From NCBI GenBank assembly GCA_907163375.1, contig CAJQUW010003479.1, positions 1 through 64,000 of the forward strand: a stretch of 64,000 bases of DNA, written 5' to 3'. Source of the DNA: Prostheceraeus crozeri. Lineage: Eukaryota > Platyhelminthes > Polycladida > Euryleptidae. The position numbers and the translations under genes are program-made. Below the pieces are notes generated by a model. That model had not been told where the DNA came from. It was given only the letters and a program-made list of their open reading frames with translations, and ran no database searches. Positions 1 through 12,480 of this stretch are shown one piece after another; positions within the stretch are counted from its first letter, which is position 1, and every line of letters begins with the position of its first letter.

Positions 1-2705
1 CCATAAACTTGTGATAGAATCCATGTTTCGCATATTGTGGAGGACTTTCATAAGTTGGCGAGAAAGTCAACATCTACTCAGCCTTGATAGATCAACAATC
101 ATGGATGAAGCTAGAAAATTTCATCTGGCATTTGAGAACGGAGAAGATCTCTAAAAGCCAATGAAATCATTTTGTGAAACGACTGAGGTACTTCCTGAAG
201 AACTCGAGACATTCAAGCGTTATGGACGGACAAAATCGAATCTGTTTGCTTATTGGAGTGATTATCTCGAAATGGTGCAATTACTTGTAGATTTTATCAA
301 AGCAGAGAGAACAGGAGATTGGCCTCTTCATTTGTCTTCAACTGCAGCCATGAAACCGCATTTCTTTTCCATGGATCGCCCTAATCACTCAAGATGGCTT
401 CCAGTTTACTTGTCAGATATGAATCAGCTAAGTATATCTCATCCTGACGTGCATGCTGAATTTATGAAGGGTGACCATGCCATCAATCGGTCGACTAAAC
501 TCTTTTCTAAGGTTTGGACGGACATGGCACTTGAACAATCAATCAACCGCGACAGTAAGACAATTGGAGGCATCGTAGGCATTAACCAGCGAACGGGAGC
601 ACAAGACCGACGGTTTCTTACTAATCATCATCGAGCTTTGAAAACGTCAAAATTGAAAGATATGTGTGATCTCCAAGACACAGGACGGATCTGATCTCAC
701 CGTGAAGGAGTTTCTAAAAGAGTAGAGAGAGACGAAGATGTACAGAAATCACTAACAGCCCTTGAATCTGAATTGATAACCAATCCATTTTCCTTAAATG
801 ACAACGAGGATAGCACTGAACCCCTTGTCAACATTTCTACGGGTGTCATGATGGACTCAGACTCTGTTGATGAGTTATTGAATTTGTACGATAATCGCAC
901 CATTGAAATGATGAATTTGGTTGAGCAGCGATTGAATACAAGTGAGGTATTCTTTTTAAATTCGATTCCGAAAAAAGGATCAAATTATTTGACTCAATGA
1001 CGATGAAAAAAATCATGAAGTCAGCAGACGAGAAAGAATTCGTAATTGGTGCATACAGGAATCTTTTTGGGCGCCTCATGGTTGCTGCTCGATCGAGAAA
1101 TTTAAATTTGAAGGATGTGCTCAGCTACGAACTTTCAGCGGTGTCAACATCCATCGCATATTCAGATGATAGCCCAAGGAAAACGAATAAAAGCGTACTT
1201 TTCGATGTGCTTGAAGATAAAATCACAAGTGAGCCTCGTCTACCGGAATCTAGTACGGGCAACAAAAGCACAGTCCACATCTATGATATGATGGCAATCA
1301 TACAAATGGCAAAGCAAAGTCATGTGGCTCTTCGACATTTGGGGAGCTAGCTTATTAATATTACAAACAAATCACAGGAGTATTATTCCGAAATGAATGC
1401 AGGCACCTTGATATTATCTGCGATCGGTATGACAAAATCTCAATCAAAAGTCAAGAAAGAAACACCTCGAAAAAATGCTCTGCACACAGTTATGGATGTG
1501 AACTGGTGTAAAGGATAGAGCTAGATACATGCCCATACATAGAGTTGTTGAAAATCGGGGAGCCGATTTATGTTCATTGTTGCCAGGTTTGCATGCATTG
1601 ACAGGTTACTACGATTACATACGATACCACCAGTGCATTTTCTGGTCTTGGAAAAAGGAAAGCTTTTAACATGATAGCAGACAATAGCGAACATCGGCGC
1701 TGTCTTATTCAAGTAGGACATGGGTTCCCAACCTGGGGAACGCGTACGCCTTGGGGGTACGCGAACAACTTTTGAGGGGTACGCATAATATGGGAGATTT
1801 ATTATAATTCATTTTTACTTTTGGGAATATTCCTTGGTTAGACATTTTATCTTTTAGAGATTGGAAATAAATTGGTAGAATTTATCTATAATTGCTAATT
1901 AGTGCAATATATTTCTGTTACTATCCGAAGCTATCATCAGGCAGTCTGTGAATGATTTACAGAATAAAATTTGAAATTCACATCAAGAGATATATAAAAA
2001 AAGATAAACAAAATATACAAAACTATGGCAAGAGAAGGAGCTATGCGGCTGGCATAGAAATTAATAATACTATAGAAAGTCCTAGAATGGAAATTGCATG
2101 AAAATTATGGCACACGCCGGGGGAACTTAGTTGGGGGCAAGAAGCAAATTTTGCTACGCCTACTTAAATTTTTGTGTTATTGAATTACGAATTTCGTATA
2201 TTTCTACACGTAATTCAATTTTAGTGTGATTGAATTCTTGATATTCTTTTAGGTGAGGGTATGCAGAATAATGAAAAATCCTATGATTTTCCATTTTGGG
2301 GTACGCAGCATGAAAAGGTTGGGAACCACTGAACTAGGAGATGAAATCAAGATTAATGAAGCCACAAAAGATGAGTGCATTTGTCATCATTTGCTCGTTT
2401 GTTTCAATCCTTCATTTGTTCGATATACTCGTAAGCTTCCGGCAATGACACATTCAAATATGTTGATCACCTTAGGTATTGGCTGTTTTGCCAGAACGGT
2501 CAAAGAAATTAAAATTTGCCACCGACTGCTAATTGCCTGTACCAACACCTTAAACGTGTAAATCATCAAACTCATGTGTGGAAATCAGCCATACAGGCTA
2601 TGCTTAACTTGCCATCACCGACCGAACATGGATGCATTATTACGGAGAGTAGTCTACAGCCATTATTAATGACAAATGAGCCATCTCCCAGGTCGGTCTT
2701 GCGTT
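1..2705 (+). pseudogene. Decayed copy of an uncharacterised multicopy invertebrate ORF family
   Basis: Pieces in several frames read like one long protein of a family I recall as repeated 'hypothetical proteins' in cnidarian and mollusc genomes. The ordered blocks are a segment around 230-600 (YWSDYLEMVQLLVDFIKAER, later LEQSINRDSKTIGGI), a middle block at 997-1350 (NLFGRLMVAARSRNLNLKDV, KTNKSVLFDVLED), a RYDKISIKSQER motif near 1420-1460, a LLPGLHALTG motif near 1575, and a C-terminal block at 2530-2700 (HLKRVNHQTHVWKSAIQA, then LPSPTEHG). The start lies outside the window. The ORF is clearly broken in several places and is split by a MITE at 1719-2331; the blocks before and after the MITE are collinear. 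Its function and transposon class are unknown to me. Recognition is from memory of the family, so confidence is moderate. Confidence 0.55.
1719..2331. mobile_element. Non-autonomous hAT element (MITE), 613 bp
   Basis: The left end reads CATGGGTTCCCAACCT and the right end is the inverse of CAGTGGTTCCCAACCT, the classic hAT-type terminus. It is flanked by an 8-bp target duplication with one mismatch, AAGTAGGA (1711-1718) and AACTAGGA (2332-2339). A second shared motif, GGGGTACGC, lies just inside both ends. No transposase is encoded. It sits inside the older ORF-family copy. Confidence 0.85.
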
Positions 2706-5279
2706 GAATCGAACCGTGGTGTCACTGCAGCCAAAACGTGCATGTTCGTCAAATTGCCGCTCCTTGCCGAATGAGATCAAATTTTGTACTGCACTGAAGT
2801 GTGTTGATGTTTGCGTTTTTTCAGCTGAGGCCAAAATCAGCGGTCCGATTGATGAGTTTTTTGGAAGAAAATAGTAACTAAACATTGATTCTTATTCACG
2901 ATAATCTTATTTTTTTAAGAAAACGCAATTCAATTTGGTCAAAAAAATTTGTTTTGGATCCGATGAGTAAATAGTCCGTAGCACCTTAGAAATACATGCA
3001 ATCCAACTTTTCATTCTCCCTGTCCAATCAGATATCCGAGCAAATGAGGTATTTTGGGCTTGTATAACTTGTATCAAATAGCATGTTGCCGATGAATTCC
3101 CCACATTTTCACTTCCGGTGGTACGGTTTGTCTTTCATCAGCTCTAAAAAATTTGAACCAATGAACCGAATTCCTTGAATGAGGCGCGTTGAATTGGCTC
3201 CTAAAGATCTGCAATAGTACAAAGGTTACATTGACATTGCAGGATATGCGGGCGTCAAAAATCTAAGAAATAAAAGAGAAGCCAAAGTTCAAGAAAAAAA
3301 GTTTTCAAATAGACTAAGACGTTTATGGGGTTATCGGAAAGGGGATTTATTGTCATAGTGATTATATTATATAAATTTGGCCACCAAAGTCGGTAAAGAT
3401 TATTAAGGAGAGGACGTCCCATATGATACAAAGTTTTCCCCACACCCACCCACCATTCGCCAGGAGTAAATGGCCTCAAAAGTTGAATTTACAAAACCAA
3501 CTTGTTTTTTTCTGTCACAGTATCTCACATGTTTGTAAGTAGTATTTAAGTACTAGTTGTAAAACGCAGTAGATTGTACTTTCACTGACAATTTTATGTT
3601 GAACGAACTATCGGGGGATGTTCTTAGAAGAGATCTGTAGTTATGCCAAGATGCATCAAACCGTTTTCTGGGAGGGGTGTTTGAATGAAACGAGTTTTTT
3701 TCGAAACCAACTCTCCTTGCCTATAGAGACCGATTGGGTGATTTTCAAGAGTGGGTGGCTTTTCCAAAATTGAAGGTAAATACATTGGTCGTTTTAATTT
3801 TCTATTCAATCAGGGTTACTGACGTTCTTTTGGCCCCCTACATGGACAAGAACCGCCATAAATGTTGAAGATAAACATCAAAAATGTACGGAGCTTACCA
3901 ATGTTTGGTTGCCATGTCTCCAAATGAAAAAGTTTTTGCCCACAAGTTGATGCCTGGAAAGCAAAAATGTATAAGTTCCGACGCGTTTCATACTTAACTA
4001 AAGAGCCGTCCTATTAGAAACATTAAGAATATCTGTTGGAATATGATTTTTTGAGGTTCGGACCTCTTCAGAAGGACATTTTTAAATATAGTAACCTGGT
4101 AATCACAGGAGTTGGACGTGGATTGTGAAGCCGAAGGAGTTGAAAGGTTCGAAATCGATTTTATATATGCCGTTGAACAATTGGAGCTTGAATGCTGTTG
4201 AAACGAAACGATGGCTGACAGCCTATTGGATTTCAAGGAAGTTTAAGCTTGCCCCAGGACAGATCTTGCGAAAGCCGGCCTACAGTCAGTGTGAGGACTT
4301 TTCAACAGAGGCGACGGGGCGAGTATAGTGGGCAGAAAGTGACTGACATTATGGCTCAATTTGATCAGAAATATACAGCAGGACTGCCCTGAGAAAAGGA
4401 AATAATAATACCGACAGGATGTGTTTTTTGAGCCTGATTGTAGTGCTAACATGGGAAGTTCAGAAGAATGCTAGGGGTATGCGGTTGAAAAAGAGATCGA
4501 CCTCTGTCGAGCAAATCAGAGACGGTTCCTGAAGACTTTAAAGGATAGTTCCCGGTTCAATCAGTCACATCGACAGCAAAAGCAGTGAAGTGTTGGAGCC
4601 AGTTTTTTCCACGGGGCAGGAGGGGGCCGCCGCAAAGTAGTGGACGACCAAGGTGATGACGTCTTTCAATAGGCAATAGAGATGGATGAAAATCAGTTTG
4701 TAGAGCCGACAAATCCTTAGCTTTGATAACGCTAATTATACTGAGGTCTTAGCGTCCTCAGGACTTTTTTTGGGTGCTTACCCTGTTCTTACCTGAAATA
4801 TTCTGTTCGGAACAGGTATCTCGTGCCCTTCAGGGCCCATATGCCGATTCTTCAAACTGCAGTATCCCCTGGAAATACGTACAAGAATAATTTCTGATTC
4901 GACTACACAATGAACTGAATTCGATTAACTTTAACGATCTAAGGCTCATGGACGGCTTGAAAAAGTGAGGCAGTCATTGCCGAGAGGATTCGGTGCCGCA
5001 AAAACTTTCGAAAAGTTGCAAAACGGATATGAAGCTCAATACCAAAGAATGCCCATTCCCCCTTGGTAATCTACACGCTGTAACTTCAGGCTCCAATACA
5101 TTGAAGTCACGGACTGTGCCTGAATGGTGTTGGGGTCGCTATGCCAAGGGAAAAGGAACCTTGAAATATTGGTAGCAGTTGACCAATGCCATTTATTCCT
5201 CGGAACAACGGATGTGGTCGACGGAGCTAGTCATATCTCTGACGTGAATTTCCTGGTTCATTTTAAACGAAAAAGAAAG
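2706..5279. other. No recognisable gene or repeat
   Basis: Only short ORFs without recognisable domains occur. A 67-residue plus-strand ORF at 4125-4328 and a stretch at 5124-5300 look mildly protein-like but match nothing I know. There are no clear splice-bounded exons. Confidence 0.5.
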
Positions 5280-5590
5280 ATACTCGTATGGTTTTTCTTT
5301 GAATATGAAAGACGGGGGCCCTTGAATAACAGGGACGCCCTTGAACAACAGAGACGCCTATCCGTGCGCTGCGGGACACCCTAACCACCGGCTCCGGCCT
5401 TGTCGACTCGATCGCCGCATGGGGCCGAGCTCGGCCCCCCCTACCTCCCTCGGGCCGCCCAAGAAACCGCGCGGCCGCCAGACCCCCCGCCTAGTCCTGC
5501 CTACGCCCTAACCCTGCCCGCTATTGTCATTGGTAGGTCCCATCCGCCTGAGCGATTATTTAGGGCCCTACTTATCTTAGTAAAATAAGT
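5280..5590. other. GC-rich patch in AT-rich surroundings
   Basis: Composition jumps to strongly GC-rich between about 5320 and 5560, with GGCCGAGCTCGGCC-type palindromes and poor codon structure. It is followed at 5660-5720 by repeated TGCATGTACA/TGTACAT motifs. It could be a promoter-like island, an element terminus, or an old insertion from a GC-rich source. The 62-residue ORF across it (5400-5588) is proline- and arginine-rich as GC-rich noise would be, so I do not call it a gene. Confidence 0.45.
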
Positions 5591-6244
5591 CAGTCTACTT
5601 CGACCCGCCAGGTGTATGCCATGACCACTACTGTGTATAGCTCATAAGGCATCCCTTTGTTGTTTGTACCATGCATGTACAATGCAGTCCATGCATGTTG
5701 TACATGGACGTACATTGCAGGCCTACTTAAGGGTTCCCGCTTCACTACCATTTCAGGCGCAATTCTAGCGTCCGCTTTCCTTTTGCATTTGGAGTCATTG
5801 TACCGGTCGTAACTTTTTTTGCTGTAAATACTATACTTTAGTATCGGTATTTTCGTATTCGGGTAATTTCAGATCTAGTCTACATGTATAAGGTGCCAAC
5901 ATGTACTGGGTAACATGAACACTGCTACTAGCTGATTCACCAAAGCAAGTGCCTCCTACAACCCAAACAACTGCCTTCTTCATTTCCAAACTACACTTCA
6001 ATATGCTCCACGGACGTTACATATCTTTCCGTACACCATTTTATTGCGCAATTTGGCCGCATGGGGACATAGGCCTCCGGTGAGGAATGCAAAGGGTTTA
6101 CCTAAGAGAAATAGTAGCAAAATAACTAGGACGATCTTCTTCTAATGAAAGAAATGAAAAAACGTGAACAGTCGTAAATAAGAACCCCTTGAATAAGACA
6201 ACGCATCAATCAGGGAATCTGAAAAAAATAAGAGAGCGCGTCCT

Positions 6245-6690
6245 TATTCAAAGAAAGAGATATTAACGGTAACGTTAACTTCTTACGGAGCTTAAAAGGT
6301 TTCCAATTGCAATAGAAACGTACAATGAACCCAGGAAAGAACAATTGAAAAAAGTCACTAGCATGCTAACCGTTTTTGAAATCCTAAAAACAGCACCGGT
6401 GGCCAGGCGGATATTTTCGGAAATAACAAAGGTGGCAACAATATATTTGACCATTCCAATTACCACTTGCACACCAGAAAGATCATTCGCTTTGTTGAGG
6501 CATATTATAACATTCACGAGATCAAGTATAACTCAAACTGGGGTTGAGTAATTGTCTTCTTTTGAAACATTACCATGACATTACATGTAGTACCTCAACA
6601 GAAAAACTTGCGAAGCAATTCATTTCTGGCAAAAGGAAGCTACCACAGTTGCGTACTTTGGTGAACGTTGATGGAAATAAACATTCGCAT
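6245..6690 (+). mobile_element. hAT transposase C-terminal fragment
   Basis: The frame at 6345-6551 ends with the hAT C-terminal dimerisation region: IYLTIPITTCTPERSFALLR followed by a SSITQ motif, closely matching the usual VTTCTAERSFSALRRIKTFLRS pattern of hAT/ZMYM-type transposases. After a stop at about 6549, a shifted frame continues with the tail of the same domain (LAKQFISGKRK near 6610-6640). No DNA-binding or catalytic part is present, so this is a dead 3' fragment. Confidence 0.65.
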
Positions 6691-6764
6691 TTTTGAAATG
6701 TATATGATTTGGTGTCAGACTATCAGACAGGAAATCGAATGACGGCATGAGGAAAGCAATGGGT

Positions 6765-6995
6765 CCTGAGAAGATCACAAGACTAAGAAAAGGCAAAGAC
6801 TAAGTTGGTTTGGCCACGTGGTAAGAAGGGAGGAGATATAGCGGATCAGAAAAGTTACGTGGATAGAAGTAGATGGTAAAAGAAGACCTTGAAGCAAGTG
6901 GTGAAAGATGACCTGAAACATGTTGGAGCCTAGGAAGCGGACGCCAGTTATCGACCGAAATGGAAGTCCAAACTCAAGCAGCAAACGTCTAACCC
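6765..6995 (+). mobile_element. RTE-type LINE, C-terminal reverse-transcriptase fragment
   Basis: The translation carries the hallmark tail of RTE/BovB-like reverse transcriptases: a WFGHVVRRE motif, then a VDGKRRP segment, then VVKDDLKHVGA and a YRPKWKS ending. The motifs fall in more than one frame with an in-frame stop, so it is a short decayed fragment. Confidence 0.6.
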
Positions 6996-9580
6996 AGCAT
7001 CTTCTGCAAGCAAGGGACGAAATAAGGGATCAGTGAGAGTGAGCTGTACGTAAATAGCAGAGTTACAAACTTAACAAGAGCAATAGATTGAATACTTAAA
7101 ACATTGCTTTATTTCCTCCACCAAAATCGACTTCATGTCGAATGAAAGGAATATTGATTTTGAATATTGCCTAGGTATTTAGCCTATTACTATAATATAT
7201 TTGAAAGAGAGATGAGAACTGAGATAAGGGGGGAGGAGAGCGACTAGAAATTGGCTCAAGCTGACTTCGATACAGCCGCCAATTTATTTTACACTCCGCC
7301 ACCGCTGTCATGCACTCAATATTAATCAGACAGTGAATTCGAAGAGCACTTAAGCATTGTATTCGGACCATGGAAGAGCAATTCCATCATTGGGATGAAT
7401 TATATTGGAAGATAGAAAATTGCAACAAGTGGCAAGAACCTGAAAAGTAATATTCCAAGGAAAAAAACGAAAACCGAAACGATGAAATATCAGCGTCTGA
7501 ATAATGTGAACAAAGGAAATCGTTATTCGCACGCATTAATAGAGATAATAAAGGATTAGCAATAAAATAATTATTCAAATATATAGTTGCGTTTAAATAT
7601 CATTACTATCTAGATAGGGCTCGATTACTACAACATACACAGATGCATGCGAATACTCACATGGCAATAGAATCGTTACTCCAACGGAACGGTGAGTGCA
7701 AATAACTTCACTATGGGTAATTGGCTACTCGTACGTGATTTTGTGTCGGAATGGCCAGTGCGCATATTTATAATAGAAACAAATTTTCCAGGTAATCAAA
7801 TACTAATATTCAGCAGAGCTATCTTTCGGAATGTTTACGTTTTGGAGGATATCATCCGAGCAAATCATAAGCGATCCAGTGTTATGACAGTGCACGAATG
7901 CACAAAAGTGATGCACTTCACATATGTCCGTCCACAATCACACTGTGCTAAACAGTATTGCTTCGAAAAAGGGTTGTTGTTGTTTCGTTTTACCCGACTC
8001 CGTTCAACTGATAGGAGGCTTCGTATCATGACAATATGAAGCGACACAAACAGGAGACAACTTAGTGCCTACTGTTGGCAAAGAGTGCCCAGGGGAGGAG
8101 AAAATGAGTCTGCATTTAAAACGTATGCAGAAACATTGAGTAATTTTTTTCTTTGATGTTGAATTAAGCGCAATAAATTTTTGGGAGAACTTTGCTTTTG
8201 ATTTAAGACATGCACGAACTGTCGTTAATGAGAGTGCATATCATTTGTTGTGTTTCGCATCATCGATTCTTTAAGACATGAATTTAGTTTCCGTAGCATT
8301 TAATGACACCATTCATTGGTAGTTCCAGTCTGAGAGAAGTTAATGTTGGCGTTCATACACATACAAATATGGGCAAAAAGATATGTCATAGCATGAAAAA
8401 TTGCATTAAGCATCATGTTGTATTTTGCAGTTTACACTTAAGAGAAAAACAAAAAAGGCTTGGAATGTCCTACTTACTAAGTTACCTCCTGATTCGTGTT
8501 ATTTCCTTATGGGAGTAATTTAAATCCAAATCATAAGCTTAACTGTAATTAGATATAAAATTGGAGTATTTAAACAAAATACCAATATCCTTCTTCATGG
8601 TTTCAATTAAATTCAGTTTTCCGCATTCATGTGCTCGCTGTGCATTTCCACAAATGTAATTATGTGTCTCTTCTTCCCAATTTCATCCTCTGCCGTTACA
8701 CATTGCTTAGATTTCAATCGGTGACTGCCAACGCGTTCTGGCGATTACACTTTCACCCTGCGAAATGCAAAAAAGGGATAATTAGGAGGATAATCTAGGG
8801 CCTGTATTCGGCATAACCAATTGTCGATCTATTAAAGCCCCGATTAATGATAGATATGTAGCAAGTTTATTAGGTAGAGTGGTAACTCAGCATCCATCAA
8901 ATCCCAATGTCCACGTATACATCTTTCGATTTTATTAAATAAACTCGTGCATAGAGTAGGGATATATAGGTAGATTGTAGACTCAAAAAAGTATCTGTAT
9001 ACAGTGAAAAGTTTTATATCAAAAGATTCAGATTTTTGAGGAGATTACGCTCCCGTGGTCCAAAAAAATTATTTGAGCACTTTTGAAAGAAGTCAAAATT
9101 TGCCAATTTATGATGACTCTTCTAAATAAGTAGTATGAAATAAGTTGGATATCAAAAGGAATGAATATTTGCTAATACCATCCTTTGGCGACGCGCATCT
9201 GTGGAGGCATGGGACACTTTTTGAAGCAGTAGTGCAGTAGTGACTGTCCCCCACACTTTTTAGGCGTTGAGTTTTGTCCCACACACATTAGAATTAACCG
9301 TCTATAACATATTTCGAGCATTTTTTTCTTATTACAGAAAACACTAGATGATCGTCTCAGGCAGAATATTTCATTATTTATAACTCTTGATTCTCTCTGA
9401 CTTCTCTTTGTCCATCTTGACGTATCAACCCGGTGAAAAAAAATCGTCGCCGCTGTCTCGTCAAATAGTCGGGCAGTGTCGGCTGTTAACCGTGTCGACG
9501 CACCGAGTTGTCGGTCGGCTGTGATGACTGCGTCGACATGATGATTAGAAAATCGGGAAGTGTCGGCATGTTCTCCCTAT
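6996..9580. other. No recognisable gene
   Basis: Only short frames are present; the longest (7692-8039, 115 residues) lacks recognisable domains. A locally GC-richer stretch at 9430-9560 with repeated GTCGAC/GTCGG motifs precedes the long-TIR element but gives no coding signal. Confidence 0.5.
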
Positions 9581-11401
9581 CCCAACGAGCAAAATATCCA
9601 TCTCAGATAAAACGGATAGTAGAGAATTTATCCGTCAAACATGAAGTATCTATACACTTGAGTGATATTACATGATACATTTTACGAAGTGATATCACAG
9701 AAGGCACGCATCTCTCACCGGCTCAGGTGTCCTCTGCTGACAGCTTCACGTACGTTGATATCGTATATCCTGGTGGATTTTTGCTACCAAGTTTTATAAC
9801 ATATGCATCCAATGTTTCCACATTTTCGAGGAAGCCTTTACAGATGAGAAATTAAAATCCCAGATCTTTCAGTCTAGAAATTCAAGTTCCAAAATTGCCA
9901 AAAACTGTTCTGAAAACCTCTTGGATGATGATTTTCATTTGAAATACAATTTTGTCAGGAATTATGCCTGCACTTAGTGGTCACTGCTGCTTGCGCATAT
10001 TCCCTGTGGGAACGAATCTTGCGAAAAACTGGCGGATGTCAGCTGCAGAATATCATGCTACAGTTCAGTCATATTTGCGGGATCGCTGGCGAAGTTCGCC
10101 GGCGACAATTCGCGCTCTACATGTCACCTTTTACTTTTGACTTTCTCTCTTATTTTCTTTTCTTTAGTAATCCGCTTCCAAAACCGAGTCTCTATTTTCT
10201 CCCTCACCTCCTCACTAATTATTAGTAAATTACCTAATACAAATAATAAAAAAGAAACCACTAACTAAAAACTATAATCCCCACAACAAATTTGGATAAT
10301 CTATCTAAGAAATAAGTGCAGACTATCATTCTTTGGTAATAATAAGAATATAGAAAATCCGCATATATCAATTTTCATAACATTCTTGACATTCAATAAT
10401 TTACAACAATGACAAATATTTGAAAAATATCATAGTATTTACTGCGACATTTATGGAAGATAAATACTTTTTTAGTTTAAGCCTTCGTGAATTAAAAAGA
10501 TCCCTTTTTATCAGATCAGACTGAGTATATGCAATATATTTTCATGTGAAGGTTAATATACGAACATTACTACTTACCACTAATTAGCCTAGTTGCTACA
10601 ATATCCATGATTTCGCCGGTTGGCGAAAAATCAGCTCGCATTAGTAAACAAATATCTACCAACTAATTATAGCAACTTTTTCGCCACCTGTCCTTTTTTA
10701 ATTTTACACATGTTTTTGGATAAATGATGACCATTTTCACATGCGGAGATAGTTTTTTTGCACGAAAATGAACCTTTAAAAAAATTATCCACAAAATCGC
10801 TACCTCGCCAGATAATCTGTTGATATTAGCAAGATGCGTTCCCACAGGGTTATTGCTCTATTTAGTACCCAGATTTTGTAGCACAATAATGAAAGGATTT
10901 ACGGCGCCAGGATATGACTTTTCATCATCAACATCGCACTCTGTAAACGAATTAACTTCAAATACAATAGCATTGGAGGTAGAAAAATAAATATATAGAA
11001 AAATAAATTATCGAATTTGTAACTTCTATCATCTATAGGGCTTATCCCACAGAATTAGATTCATCTGCGCGCACTAAACGCTACTGTTTTCCCCCCCCCC
11101 CCTAGAAAGGAATAGTTATATGCAACCTTAATATCGAAGTGACACATCACATAATTAGACAACTTGTTGCTCTTTCTCAAATGGATAATTTGTGTATCGC
11201 TTCCTACTGGAAAGGAACTGGCAAACAATAAGTTGTCAGCAGAGAACACCTGAGCCGGTGAGGGATGCGTGTGCTCTATGATATCACTTCGTAAAATGTA
11301 TCATTTGATATCACTCAAGTGTAGATACTTCATCGATATACGTTTGACGGATAAATTCTGTACTATCCGTTTCATCTGAGATGGATATTTTGCTCGTTGG
11401 G
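9581..11401. mobile_element. DNA element with ~165-bp terminal inverted repeats
   Basis: Bases 9581-9742 reappear inverted at 11234-11401 with only scattered substitutions and a few small indels. Each end begins CCCAACGAGCAAAATATCC. The interior has no transposase, so it is non-autonomous. Flanks TCTCCCTAT and TCTTTCAAT agree at 6 of 9 positions, which could be a decayed 9-bp duplication. Long TIRs and a ~9-bp duplication would fit Mutator-like elements, but the superfamily is not settled. A second element lies inside (10002-10849). Confidence 0.8.
10002..10849. mobile_element. Nested inverted-repeat element, 848 bp
   Basis: The left end CCCTGTGGGAACGAATCTTG matches the inverted right end, CCCTGTGGGAACGCATCTTG, with one mismatch in the first 20 bases. 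Flanking TT is present on both sides. It lies wholly inside the 9581-11401 element, so it is the younger insertion. It encodes nothing recognisable. Superfamily unresolved. Confidence 0.55.
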
Positions 11402-12225
11402 TCTTTCAATCCTTCACACTCGTTGCGACTGTCAATCATTGGTTTGTGTTTCGAATAAGCATCGCCTCTTTGAGTCACAGGTTAGGTTTGTCCTCTACTG
11501 TGTTTAGTGTGCTAATCTCAAAAGACGAACATTTACATGTGTTTTTATGTTTATAGACCAATGATTGCGGCGACTGTAGATGTTCCTTGAACCGTATTAT
11601 AGAGGACAAACCATGCTGCCAATGCAACATTCTTGACAATTTTACATCGCCCTTGATGTACAACGCTTTTTCTCAAACGCAGTTTTGAATCATTTACATA
11701 GCAATTTGTTGGTTTGCAATTTTCGTTAATGCGTCGCTTTCTTAGAGCGCTTCCCAATGTTTTGGTTCTTCTAGTTCTTCCATGTTTTGTCAAATGCTTT
11801 ACTTTGTTTATTGAAGTGGATGTCACTTGTACAGCTTTCTTATCTTTTCTTTTTGTTTATGATAAAATCAATCAATAGCATCTTTTTTGTAAAATTCAAA
11901 CTTTGGTCCGGTTTCACTACTGATAGTCACTTTGAAGTCCAACGTAGACTTTTCACCTGCTGGGAATCCGATGTCGAATTTGAGAGCATCGTGCTGACTG
12001 TTCTTTGGGACATTTATGGCTTGTTCTCTGCTGTGGACAAGAAGGAGACAATCGTCTGATAAATATTTGAGAAGCGACAACGATTATATTTGGTAAAGTG
12101 ATCTCCTCTCAAAAGAAAAAAAATTGCAATCATTATTGTTCATTCAATATCTATCATAGTAGACTGTAATCATTCACCCGACTCAAAATTACGTTAAGTG
12201 TCATTCGACTCCCCCATGGAGTGGT
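11402..12225. other. No recognisable gene
   Basis: Short overlapping ORFs on both strands (11551-11826, 11787-12059, 11868-12080) have no recognised motif. None is bounded by convincing splice sites. Confidence 0.45.
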
Positions 12226-12480
12226 CTCCGTGGCACAGTGGCTAAGTGCTTGGCCTCGCGATCTTCTAGTCGCCCGTCCATGGATATTTATGGATGATTT
12301 CATGCATGTATCAGAAATCAATCATGCATGGGGATGCATGATTCATGCATGGAATGCATGATTCATGCATGAGAATGCATGATTCATGCATTCCCATGCA
12401 TGAATATTATCCATGATCCATTAAGTATCAATGATTTATCAATGTGACATTTGATGTTGCTAAAAAAATCATGCATGATT
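12226..12480 (+). repeat. tRNA-like SINE head joined to an ATGCAT-rich repeat
   Basis: GTGGCACAGTGGCTAAGTG followed by CTTGGCCTCGCGATC resembles the D-arm (A box) and anticodon arm of a tRNA, as in tRNA-derived SINEs. The B box is missing. Instead the sequence passes after CTAGTCGCCC into CCATGGA and a run of imperfect ATGCATGATTC repeats. A related junction (CTAGTAGCCCAGCCATGGA) lies in the opposite orientation near 24500-24550, so this is a dispersed family. Confidence 0.4.

Noticed and set aside
4125-5384. Plus-strand ORFs at 4125, 4993 and 5124
   Set aside because: No recognised motif, no splice-site support, frames overlap without collinearity to a known protein.
5400-5588. 62-residue ORF in the GC-rich patch
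   Set aside because: Proline/arginine/alanine content is what any frame of GC-rich DNA gives; no motif or initiation context.
11087-11102. Run of about 12 C
   Set aside because: A simple homopolymer, possibly length-variable or a sequencing artefact; no functional context.
12298-12480. Regularly spaced ATGCAT words as a possible CRISPR array
   Set aside because: Spacing is irregular, repeats are short palindromic words, and the genome is eukaryotic.
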